From Antennarius striatus (Eukaryota; Chordata; Actinopteri; Lophiiformes; Antennariidae), in the NCBI RefSeq assembly GCF_040054535.1, contig NC_090796.1, positions 15,977,001 to 16,041,000 on the forward strand: a stretch of 64,000 nucleotides of DNA, in the 5' to 3' direction. Position 1 is the first letter of the stretch, and each line of letters starts with the position of its first letter. A program made the position numbers and the translations under genes. This document shows positions 36,358 to 48,400 of this stretch, piece after piece. The notes beneath the pieces are model-generated. The model saw nothing but the letters and a program-made list of their open reading frames with translations. It searched no databases and had not been told where the DNA came from.

Positions 36358-39300
36358 CATCCAGTTTAATAATGATGAAATGGTTCTCATTAACTCCTCC
36401 ACATGACTCCTGGAGCACCGACCAGGCCAGGAGAGCCCGGATGGTTATCTGTCGGTACTTATCAGCGACGACATTCCTACACGCCATCTGATCAAGGAGA
36501 AAAGATCAATCAAAAAACTGCAGAACGCACCCGAGTGTGGGGGCGACTCGCTAACGGTAATTACTTGTAATTACTGAAAACAAAGAGGGGGCTGGTCGTC
36601 AGCTGTGCTTTTACACTAACTCAACCCGTCCCTGGCGTTGCGAAGGGGAAGCGTTCTATACGATCTGGTTGCATGCCTAAGAAATAAAAAACAGAAATAA
36701 CTGCAGCATCTGGCTGCCGAGCGGCGTTCAGGTGACTGCAGCAGAAACCCATGTGTGTGGCCACATGGTATTTTACAGCATGTAACTGCTGAACGGCTTG
36801 AGCTGCACCCCACGGGAGGCAGCAGTATCGCCCCCGGGGCAGAATATATACAGCGCTGACCTGGAACTAACTGAGGAAGTCGAATGAAGAGTTCCTAAAC
36901 ATCCCTCACGCCGCTTTCAAACTCTGCAAAAAGCAGCAGGAAGCAGGAAACCCAACACTCATGCATTATTTTATCTGTTTGGTGCAAAAGCAGTACGTCT
37001 TCACATCCAGAAAAATCCCATCCCAGCTATGACCTCAGACTTCTTCTTTACGGGAGAAGCGATAAGAGTTCGGTACATAAGACAGTTTTCAAAGGTGGTT
37101 AACTATTTATTTGAAGCCGCACAGGGAGATTTTCCAGCATTAAACTTGCATGTGTGTCAAAGAATAGAATGGTGGTAACTGGCTGTGAAGAAGACCAGAG
37201 CGATGAAAAAAGATGAAGGGTCTCCATTTTTGTCGCTAACGTTAGCACGATTAGCTTGACCGTGGATGGCCTCAATCAAGGTCAAGTATAAAAATAAATT
37301 GTGTTTTTTCAGGAGACTGTAATCAAGAGTTTCACTGATTTTCACGGGACGGGTCCAAAGCAAACCAGTTTGGGTTACTTTTGTTCTGCTGTCCATCTCC
37401 TGAACACTATCGCCATGGAAACAAGGTTGAAGTCTTTAATGTGCATCATTTCAGTCGTGCACAAAAGCTCGAAGCATGTGGTAATACATGCTTATTACCC
37501 TGTAATTGTGTTGGGTCATGGCGCCTGCACCCCCCCCCACACACACACCCCCATCAAATCACACATGGCTGTTCCTATTCCTATTCAGAATCAATCATAT
37601 CGCCTTAAGCTGGAATCTACCATAAAGTTTCCATGACGATATATGTTTATTTCTCAACGTGAAAATAAATTAGAAATGAAAAACATATGGAATAATATTT
37701 ACATATGATCACAATCTGGACTTTTTTTTTGGGGGGGGGGGGTCTTTCTGTATTTAATAAGTGAGTAAAATGCTAAATTAATGATGTTTTGACATGAAAA
37801 TGATGCATTTTTGGACATTTTGGAAGTCGTTTTGCAAAAGCGGAACTAAAAGCGGGGTGCACTGGAGCGGGGGGAACGAAGCGCCCCGAGGCTGAAAACA
37901 GGCTGACAAGGTGAAACAAAACATGGTTCGGTTTCCTCTGAGATCTACTGACTGTTCTCCGTCATGATAAGACTCTGACTCACCCGGTGGAGGGAGTCAT
38001 GATGCAGCCGCCGCGATCCACCGTCACCCTGCAGCCGCACCCCCTCTCCGGGGTGTCGTGGTTCATCCCGAAGTTGTGACCCAGCTCGTGGGCCAGGGTC
38101 ACGGCCGCGCCGAGGGGGTTGTCGGAGTGGTCCTGCGAAAATATTCACGTATAAAACGCATTTTTGGCTTCTCATCTCAGCAGTATTAAAATTTAAACTC
38201 CCCCCCCCTCCATTTTTTTTTTTTTTCTGTGTTCAGATTTCATCAATAGTGGATTTTCCAGGCTGGACAGAACCATAATTAAACCGGTTTGGGTTCACCG
38301 TTCTTGTTGCAGCAAACAATAGCTAATTAAAAGCAGACATTTGTGATTGCACACTCAGAGGGAAATAACAAATGATAAAAAATTAATACTAGCCAAACTG
38401 TTGTCCCCCCCCCCCCCACAGGAGAAGCATTACTCAAAACAAGTGAGTGTAATTGCATATTGCCAGGATTAAACAAAGAGCGCCGTTGGATCGGGGCTTA
38501 TCGGAGCGTTTCCTCGTGCCAGACGCTGACAGGAATGAAACGGCGAGCTTGCTGGGGGTGTCACCTTCAGAGCCAGATGTGTCGCAAATAAATAAAGAAC
38601 TCCCCCTCAGAAGAAACGCCAGCAGACAGGCTTGAAGGATGATTCAAACACACACACACACACCCCCCCCGAGGGGTAAAATAACACAAGTATGTACTGG
38701 TGCAAGGGATGAAATTAGAGTGGCGTGGGGGGAATGATGGGCTGATTTACTGCAAAGTGCAAAAAACACGAAATCACGAGGAGACAAACAACGGGGAGAT
38801 GAGATGTTCTGGATGCAGAGGGGTGGGGTGGGGGGTGGGGGGGGGCTCTGGAGTTTTTCTGTCCCCGTGCATTATTCAGCAATGCAGTGCCAAGAAAAGC
38901 TCAGGCTGATGAACTGCTCTGCTGGAGGTGGGGGAGGTGGGGTGGGGGGGGGACTGAAGGTAATGGTCATCACCTGTCAGCACTTACTGCCATCACGCAA
39001 AAAAAAAAGGATAGCTGGAGACAAAAAGGGCTTCAAACGCGTTCACGGGGGGTAACCGGTCGCCCCGAAATTAGCGCCCTGTTTCCAACCTGGGAAATTG
39101 ATATTCCAGATGGCGGGAAAAGATTTAACTGACTAGAAAAATGGTGTTGACACCCACAGGGGAGCCGGCTAATGAGTTCAAAGGTACGCGGTGAAAAAAA
39201 CGTCAAATGAAAAAGGGGAGACAAGCGGGGTGTCGGGGGTCGTGATTCGCCCAAAAAAAAAAAAAAAAGGAGAAGCAGATCATTTATGACTCCGACCTGA

Positions 39301-42300
39301 TGAATGTGTGTTTGCGGAGCTCGATCATAATGACTAAGTCGCTGCTTTACCATCTGGGAGGACAGGAGTGAAGAACCATCTGGGGGGGGGGTGAGCTGTA
39401 AAGCGATCCAGACCACAAGACAAACGGCCAATCTGAGACACGACTCGCAGACATGGTTAATGATGACGTAACGCATGGCCAACCTCAAGTTCCCTTTTCA
39501 GGCGGCGGCGGTGGCACGTAGCCCCCCCCCCCTTAAATTCAATCATCCTGCTGCACCTCAAGATTTTTTTTTTAAATTTAACTTTAAAAAAATTATTTAA
39601 AAAATTGAAAATATAATTTAAAATATACATTTTTAAAAATTTATTATTATTATTAATTTTATTTTTTTTTCCTCCTGTGAAATCGAATCGACACCGACGG
39701 CGCCACGCTTACAGGAAGTCATCTAAAAGTGATGTGTGAGCCCCCGACGTTCATATCAGCTCCTGGAACCCTGACGCGACACTGAGGGGAGACGTATGAC
39801 AGTATCAAGTCGTAGCAGGAGTGATGCCAGGGAGAAGAGTTGGGAGGGATGAAGCCGTGCATCCTTACAGGAAGTGGTACCTACCATGACGATCCCCCCC
39901 GACTGCTCGGCCGTGCACATGCTCATGATGGGCGCCATGCCGATGGTGGTGCCCTGGAAATAGACGCCACTGGAGGACAGAAAACAGAAACCACGACAAC
40001 CGACGTCGTCACAACCGATGCTGCTGACTCCCTGTTAGCGTGCGCGGCGGCTAGCGCGCACCTGATCAGCTGGGCGTTGTCGTGAGGCCTCTGGGGGAGG
40101 AGCTTGACCTTCCTCCAGTCCAGGAACTCGTGCAGGGTGGTGAACGGGTCCTGGGTGATGGGGCACTTGTCGGCGTCGCTCCACACCTCCAGCCCCACCA
40201 GGGCCACACGGATGTTCAGGGCTCTGTAGAACTGAAGGTGAACAGGAGGAAGAGGAGGAGGGTGTCAGCGGTCCCCTTCATCTTCCATTAGAACGCTAAT
40301 GCTGCAAAAGCGTCCGTCATAACAAGGTGATCTAAACAAATCCATAAGCATTCATCAAAGTGCAACTTTTCCATAAATCATCTTTCTTTCTGCTTCATTA
40401 AACCCTCAACCTGTCCCACGTTTTATTACAGGCGGCCTCTTCTGCAGATTTATCAGTGGAGTTAGGGAATTGATCATCCATTCATAATCCAATCAGCTGG
40501 CGCTCGCAGGTCGGTTAATTCTCCAAAGGCTTAACGTGACCTCTAATAAATCAAATTTTCTACACTACATTCCCGCCGTTGATTCCATTGTTACCTTGTC
40601 CACGTAGTTGGCGATCTCGGCCAGCCGCTGCTTGACCTTCTCCACGTCCTTGCCTTGTTTCTGGAACTGAAACACGGGGCAGAAAAGGTGTGAAATGAAA
40701 CGAGGAGAGGAGAGATAATCCATCCATCCTTCTGGAATGTTTTTTAGTGACACTATTCAAAACTCCCGAAAACCGTCTTCCTGGGGGGTCCTGGCGCCGT
40801 CAAGATACCGGCGTTATCATCAAAGCGCTCCGCGGCGGAGGAGCGATAACCTCCTCGTCTCCGACTTTGACCTCTACGCTCGTCTTAAAGGAGCAGCTCG
40901 CCAAATAAAATGTTCAGTCTTCAAGAAAGTTGAAGTTCTCCTTCAATTAGAAGAAAAACTTTTTATTTTTTAATGGCTTATTATAAACTTAATAATAATA
41001 TTTTTCACCGCCGCCTCACCTCCGTGTTTACCTGCTGCCTGGACGTCCAATCGCGTAAAACTGACTCAGTTTCCTTGAATGCGATCTCGCATCCGGAGCC
41101 GCTTAGAGCGGCGCATATTAATACTACAGTGAAGATTACAGCTTTAAAAGGGTGTGAATAACGTCTTTTCAAATCAATTTGGGATCCCGTGGGGGCTGCG
41201 GGAGGCCGGATTTGAATGCCGTATCGACCGAGCGAAGTCTCAAAAAGCGATTTTCTGCAACGACGTTTGGATGCAAAGCTCCAGAAACGTTCGGAGGATT
41301 AAAGAATCTTCATCCGGATTCTCCATCGGCGTGGAATAGGAATAGATGGCGTCTGATGGAGCGGCGATAAGCGGTCAATCCAGGAAGTGGACGCCCTAAG
41401 TTTGTAACCTCGGCTCACCTCTCTGTTGTCGGCCACGATGATGAGCTCCACATACTTGGTGGTCGTCTCGGCGTGACGTTTGTGCTGCAAGAGACGGGAA
41501 AAAGGGAACAGGAATGAAAGAGAGGTAAAGGAAGGAGAGAGAGAGAGAATGAGCCTGAAAATTCTATTTTTTTGAGTGTTTATCTCCCAGAAATGTCAGA
41601 TTTTTCGAATCAAAAACGGCCGTTTTTGAGAACAAACTGGAAGAACGTCCATGTGGCAAAGAGACTTGTAAAACTATAAGATGTCAAATAAAAGCACAGC
41701 AATACAAAGAACACAAATAGCATCTTTGTTGGTGAGGTCTGCGAGGCTGCACAGATATTGCATTCATGCGGCGTCGTAAAAACCAGCTCCCGAGTAGGAA
41801 AATCCACCCCAAACGCCACCTCAGGGAAAACGAAGCTACGATTCTCGCCAACTTTCGTGTCACAGAACGTTAAAAAAGCCGACGGATGAAAAATAATGTT
41901 TGTTTGATGGTCAGAAAGTTTTTTAATAATTCACATGGAGACGGTGCGTTGGTGCGCTGACGGGTAATTTGTAATGTGGAGTTAGGTTGTGGCGGTTCAG
42001 TCGGTGTAGTCACCTTAGTTATAAAAGCTATTTATTAGCTTCATATTAAAAGTAGTTTCAGTGGTGCTTTCAGGGAAAATAAAACCGAACATGTCGTTTA
42101 AACTCTCCAAGCAGCAAAAACGTAAGATAAATTCTGTTTAGTGTCCACGCAGCACCTAAACGCTCCACAAAAGCCACGTCACATTTCACAAAAATCATTC
42201 GTTTTTGTGTAAATCTTGCTCACCAACCAACCAAACGACCAACCAACCAACCAACCAGTAAACCAACCAGTAAACCAACCAGTCCAAAAATGTGGTTGTA

Positions 42301-42441
42301 AAGAGATAAAACGTGTGGATGAGACGTTTCCATGGCGATCTATATGCTGCTCTCATGAGCTGGTGTCTATCTCAACTTCACATACATACAAAAACACACC
42401 AGCTCGGTGTTATCCGTCACACACACACACTCTCACACACA

Positions 42442-42482
<41 letters not shown>

Positions 42483-45400
42483 CTATACCATCCTGCTGGC
42501 TAAGTGTTCTGCCTTCAAACTATGGCCGGCTTTCAACCTGAGCCTCTTTATCCTGACTGGCCGAGCAGCCTGGATCCTCTCTGCTCTTATCTGCCTCCAT
42601 AGATAAGCCAGGATGGGGCAAGTGTGCTCTAAATACACCCAATGGTTGATAACCAAGTGAGCACGGCGCTCAATCCACTCTGTCGGGGAAAAAAAGCATC
42701 CGATCATTTGAGTCTTCAGTTTGGAACAAAACAAAAAAAAGAACTAAAACATTATTTTACACATTTCTTCATTTCTGTTGAAAACACCGACAGAAAAATG
42801 GTTAAATTCCCCGCATTTCGATTTAGTCGATTTAGGAATGAAATACACACACAATTATAAAGCATTCATCTTCACTCGATTCGCGTTTTAATAGCAGAAA
42901 TTTTTACACGACGATTCATCAGCATCTCACTGTCGCCGCCGAGGAAGGCGTGGCCTAAGAGATTTCGCAGGAAGTGGTGTTGTTGATGCGCGGCTCCATC
43001 ATATCTCTGCAACCTCCTCCACATCGGATTCTCATTATGCAGCGCTGCTCCGCCGGCGTGCATCTTTATCTTTAAGGCCCTACAGCGGGGCGCATCGCAG
43101 GCTTATCAAAGCGGCGGCGACGGCGGCCTATGCGACACACCGAAAGTGAGTCCCCCCCCCCCTCGCCGGAGGAATCCATCTTTAATTTCCCCCTTTTGTT
43201 GCATCTTGTCTTCGCCACTAACGGCACCATTCTGTGTTTTAAGGGTTTTAATCACCCGTGGGACTGCCATGTTAAACCACCACCCTTATAAACCACATCT
43301 GTCTTCATTTTACTGCAGATGTTTTTCCCGTTCCAACTCTTAACATCTCTCGCTGCGCTTAGGAGATGCGGCGTTTCCAAAACAAAACGAAAGGCGACAT
43401 TGTGATCAAATCACCAAAAAAATATTCAAGCGTTGGGGGGAAAAAAAATGAAAATAATTTTCGCACTGGTATAAATCATCGATACGCAGCCGTGATTTTC
43501 TGATTGTCTGATTTTCTGATTTGATCCCCTTCTGCTCGTCTCCGTCGGTGTGAAACTTCTCCTTCGTGTTGCATTCAGGAACCTTTTTGGTTTGATTCCT
43601 TTAATTACCAAAAGGAATCAAACGTTACAATAAAACATTAGGAAAAAAAAAACAAACCCCAGATTCTTGCATGAATAAATAAGAACTAATGCAAAAAAAA
43701 AGTGGGGGAGGGGCCAGGATATTTCAGCCAGCGCCGCCATATGTTTGGCCCGCTTCCTGAAACGTAGCCTTACAATGATGAAACAACACAAAAAACAGAT
43801 TGGAGGAAAATCGAAATCTGCTGCGAACAATTGTGACTTGCGTTCTCCTCGTCATCCTGAGCGTTTCAACATCTGTTTCATCTTCATCCACCGTTTTCCT
43901 TTATCTGCTCGTCTTCCGCGCCGTCTTTCCGTTTGATTTACCGCCGTCCCATCCGGCGTTCGGAGGAGCAAACGTGGCCACTTAATGGCGAATGCGCTTC
44001 CTAGAGGTGTTTATCAAACCACTCCCGCCCCCACCTCGCTCGCCATATGCTCGCTAATGGACAGGCCGCTGGATCCGATGGAAGAGATGAGTGAATAATT
44101 CAACAAGTAGCAGCCTGTAAAATAAATAGCAGGCCACTTAACACCATCTACATCGCAAATGGGCCTTCCGAAGAGGGTTAAGGTGAGCAATCTTTCATAG
44201 ACCGTGCGGAGCCTCCAATGCAAAGCCGCGATAAAAAGATATTTTTCACTTTGACAAGATGACTAAAGGTGACTAAAACACCAGCGCCAGCAACTGGGAG
44301 GCGAATACACAGGGTGTTCAGAATGGTCTCGATTAGTTTCGGACGCATGGAAGCTTAAAAAATAACGGTCCGACGTTTTCCAGCAAAGCTAAAGTCGAGT
44401 AATTCCCGGAAAGAAGTCTCCACTTAGTCTGGCATTTTAATGGTTAAAGCCGTGACCTCACACGGTCCTCCGGGTTGGAATAATACTCATAATGACACAT
44501 TTACTGGAACCCACTTCAATCCCAATTTTCTGGTGCTTACAAACTTTGCAATTTCACCTGCATCCACTTGTCATCACTTGGATCCCAAGCCCCCCGCCAA
44601 GATTCTCGGCTTCGCCATCGCTTTAATATCGAGATATTCAGAAAAATAAAGTGACTCTTTTCTCGCACGGGTCGCCGTGTCTAGCCCCGCCCCCTTCCTT
44701 CTCCGTCATCTTGACCTCGTGAGGAAAGCGTGAAATATTTCACCCAAGACGGCTGGAGATGAAGTCGCAGATCCTTACCCTCGAGCTGAAAGCCCTGAAC
44801 GGACCACCGTCTGCATACTCCGTGGGGCGGGACCCGATGACATCATGGCCGCAGGCGCCGGGGGGTAACGTGAGGTTCCGAGCGGCGTAGATCCAGTGCG
44901 TGTCATCGGCGCCATCCGCAGACGGTTCCAGAACATAAGACCTGCCTCCCAGAGAGATGAACCCCCTGCAGAGAGAGGATGGCGCCCGTGAGATCCGCCG
45001 CTATGCAGACGATGCAGTGCTACTCGTGTAAATACAAAGATCTGTGTAATTCCAATGATGACATTAGAATTGATCACACTCATCGTCGTAAATATCACAT
45101 TCCTCTTCCTTAACTTTTCTCACGTTTCGACCGTAACCTGGGCGATTTGAAGACGACATCCTGACGCAGGGAGTTTGGACGAACCACGAGGTTCCTACGA
45201 GCTTTGCACGATAGTCACAATCACACAAAGTCGAAACAAAACGCCCAAGAAAACCTAGCGAACCGCCAACTCCAGCCAAGCTGCGTTTCTCTAGGTGATG
45301 CAGCAACCCCGGTCCAAAGATTGCGTTGTGGTGCATGTCCGTGTAGAAAAACCTCAAACAAATGAATGCATAATTAAATAAATATGCAGATTTACGATCC

Positions 45401-48400
45401 TGAAACTCTCTCCGCACGCAGCGAAGATGTTTTGGCTCGGCATCCCTGATGGGTCTGAAATGATATAACTGCTCTCGTTACTCCTTTTTGACTTAAACGC
45501 TTCACTTTTCCAAACTCCTCCAATATATCAAACTCGGTGAACGTGAGCAGGGTGTCGTCTCCTCTCTTGGATACAGTCAAACTCCCCAAAGCAGATGGAT
45601 TGGACCGGACTGGGCCTTGGCCTCGGCTACAACTTCATCTTTTTGGTCAGCCTGAAGATTTACATCTTTATTTGTAATCTGCTAAGTGTGAGCTTGACGG
45701 CTGTGAGTTTGGATTTAGCGTCCCGCTGGGACCGCTCTGAGTGGATTTAGCATGTTTTCCTGGTGACTGCGTGGGTTACCGAGGGGATGTCGAGGTTTAC
45801 GGTCACAGTCGTGAACCCCTCGATCGACCTTTCTGAACGAACATCAGTCATCATGCACTCGGTTTCTACGACGAGGGAAGGATTTACGGCAGTGCAGCAT
45901 TCCTCTGACGGTAGAGGAGCTATTAGCATCTAGCATCAATGAGGGAATAAAGCTTGTTGTAAATCTATGTAGGAACTTTTTATTTGTCTGCATGTATTCT
46001 CATAGTTTAACACCACAAAAAAGGGGTCAACTTACATGAGATCAATGCAGGTTTTAGTCTTGAAGCGAAACATTTTTAAAGTACAGTGGTACCTCTACGT
46101 ATGAATGTCTCTACTCACGACTTTTTCTACTTACGAAACGCTTCAAAATATTGCCTCTAGTTACGAAAGAAATTTAGAGTTACGAAAGGTAAAAATACAG
46201 TATGGGCTGATACTCGCAGCTCCCACAGGTTCCTGAACGCAACATTATTATAGCTGCTCTGCCATTGGCTATTACCTAGCATCCTGGCATCCCATTGGCT
46301 AAGAGGGACCTCTGTGTGTAGCTAGATAGGTGTCTATGCAGCGTCCTCATCATTCGACCCTCGACCCATGAGGTGTCCTGATAGTTTTACGTAAATATAT
46401 TAACTTTTAGAGTATTCACTATGGACCCCAAGAACGTGACGGAGAAAAGAGGAAAAGAAAGGTAAATGACCATCATTGTTATTCTTTACTCTATTCTTTT
46501 TTACATTATACACAATTCTCTTTTATTATGTAATAATCTAATCGTAACATGTATTTGATGCATTTTTATGCTTTATAAAAAATTTACGTCTGAATTTTGG
46601 GGGGATTGGAACGGATTAGGGTATTTGCATGGAAAACGCGCCTCTACTTACGAAATTTTCTACTTCCGAAATTTCTTCCAGAAGCAATTGATTTCATAAG
46701 TAGAGGCACCACTGTATGTTATTGCGTGCGAGAATTTAGGATCTTGAACGGTGCTGTCTATTTATTATTTCTTTCTACATTTTAAAACAAGTTCCCATCT
46801 GTTTTCAACCAAGCATCATTTTTCAGATGCTCTTAAGAGCCTAGAAACTTCTTCTGACACCCCCCGTAAGAGTCGGGGCGAGTCGCCAGGGACTGTATTT
46901 TTAATTTTTGAGTGAACTGCTCCTTTAAAGATGCCGTGCACAAGTAGAGACTCTTACCTCACACCTGCACAGGTACTGAGGCTCACGTCCGAGTTGGTGT
47001 ATCCCTCCACCTCGCCGTGGTAGTAGCAGTTCCTCTGGGGGGGTTCAAACAGGAGGAAAACATCTCTTTTAACTCAATAACACCAATCCCAGCTGATAAA
47101 TGCGAAACATCAGCACATTAACTCAGGGGGGGCGGGGGTGTCGTTGTTCACAGGGTTAACGGAAGCCGTTCTCACTCATCACGGGGGGCCGGTAATGGGA
47201 AATCTGCGCGGAGTTTCACGTTTCCCAGCGCGAAGCCGCCGCCCAACGCTGTTTTCCCAGGTACCTGCCCCCCCCCACCCCCGGACCACCTGTCACGCCT
47301 CTGCGGCGAGAAGGGAAAGGGAATGCAGCCTGTGTTTATTGAACTAGGCCTGGCAGCCAGAGGGCGGGGGGGAGGAAACGTCTGGTTTGGATTGAAAACA
47401 GCCCTTCTGCTACAGTTAGACGACCTCACACCAGGTGAGGTCCGACCACCCCGCCCCCCGCACCCCACCAGCCTCTATATATAGAGCGTAGGCAGTAAAT
47501 GTGAATGCACAGCCTCCTTCAAGGTCGCTAACCTCCAACGCCCGCTGACCAGCATGAAAACTGTTCTTATCCTACATGTAATAATAAAGTCCAATCCAGT
47601 TTGTATCAACTTTATTAGCAGCGTCCTCGGAACGTCACACCAACGTTTTGTTCTGGATTCTTTCTGTGTGACCCGGAACCGATTGACCCACTGACCCGAA
47701 GCGGTCCACGACCCGGGGTTTGGGGACCACTGGTCCAAGCTACAGACTCCAAAATGGACAAATGCTAGCCGAACTGCAAGTTTTTGTTTATTCCACTCTT
47801 TATTTTATTTTGAAAGCCCATTTCCTTTTTACTCTCTGTCTCCGCCCCTCCCACACCTGTCCTATCAGACTCCCCTCACAGGTGGATTTCATTTGTGTTC
47901 ATCTCATTATTTGCGTCGTTTCTCCCATTCCCAGCCTTTCTTTGTGATTTTATTTATTTCCTCTTCATATCTTTTGCTGGTTTTTGCGCCGATGCTCCGG
48001 TTCCACCTTTTCCCGCCTAAACCTCCTCCTACCTGTGTTTTCCCGACACGACGAACCTTTAAAATCTACAAAACCGTAATCTAAAGACAAACACAAACCC
48101 CACCGATGCTCCAGTTTCCTCCAAAAATGCATGTAGCGATGTAAACGTTTAATATTTCACCGTTGACAGCGATGAAGAATGGATTTGGCGAACCATCCTG
48201 AAACCTTTATCTAATTCAAACGGCGTTCCAGGAGTGGACTCCAAAAGCCTGGAAAAGCTTTGGCCTTCTTTTTTTTGTGGTCACTTTCCATATCGGAGCC
48301 TGGAGGTCCATTGGAAGAGACATATCCATTATGGTGCGGCAAAGAAAAGGACAGCCCATTACATGAAATATGAAATTTTAGTGTTGCGGGGCGGGACTAG

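Larger units (their letters stand above)
32189..37983. other. Large ADAM12 intron
   Basis: A 5.8-kb intron between the catalytic-helix exon and the first disintegrin exon. It holds three CA/GT microsatellites (32673-32710, 32844-32896, 36274-36355), an ATGG-type tetranucleotide repeat (36119-36158) and a small DNA-transposon fragment (about 35858-35942). No nested gene was recognised. Confidence 0.7.

Noticed and set aside
36110-36491. Frames made of Val-Cys or Thr-His repeats around the CA tracts (also at 24437, 32673, 52595 and 59745)
   Set aside because: These are translations of dinucleotide microsatellites, not proteins.
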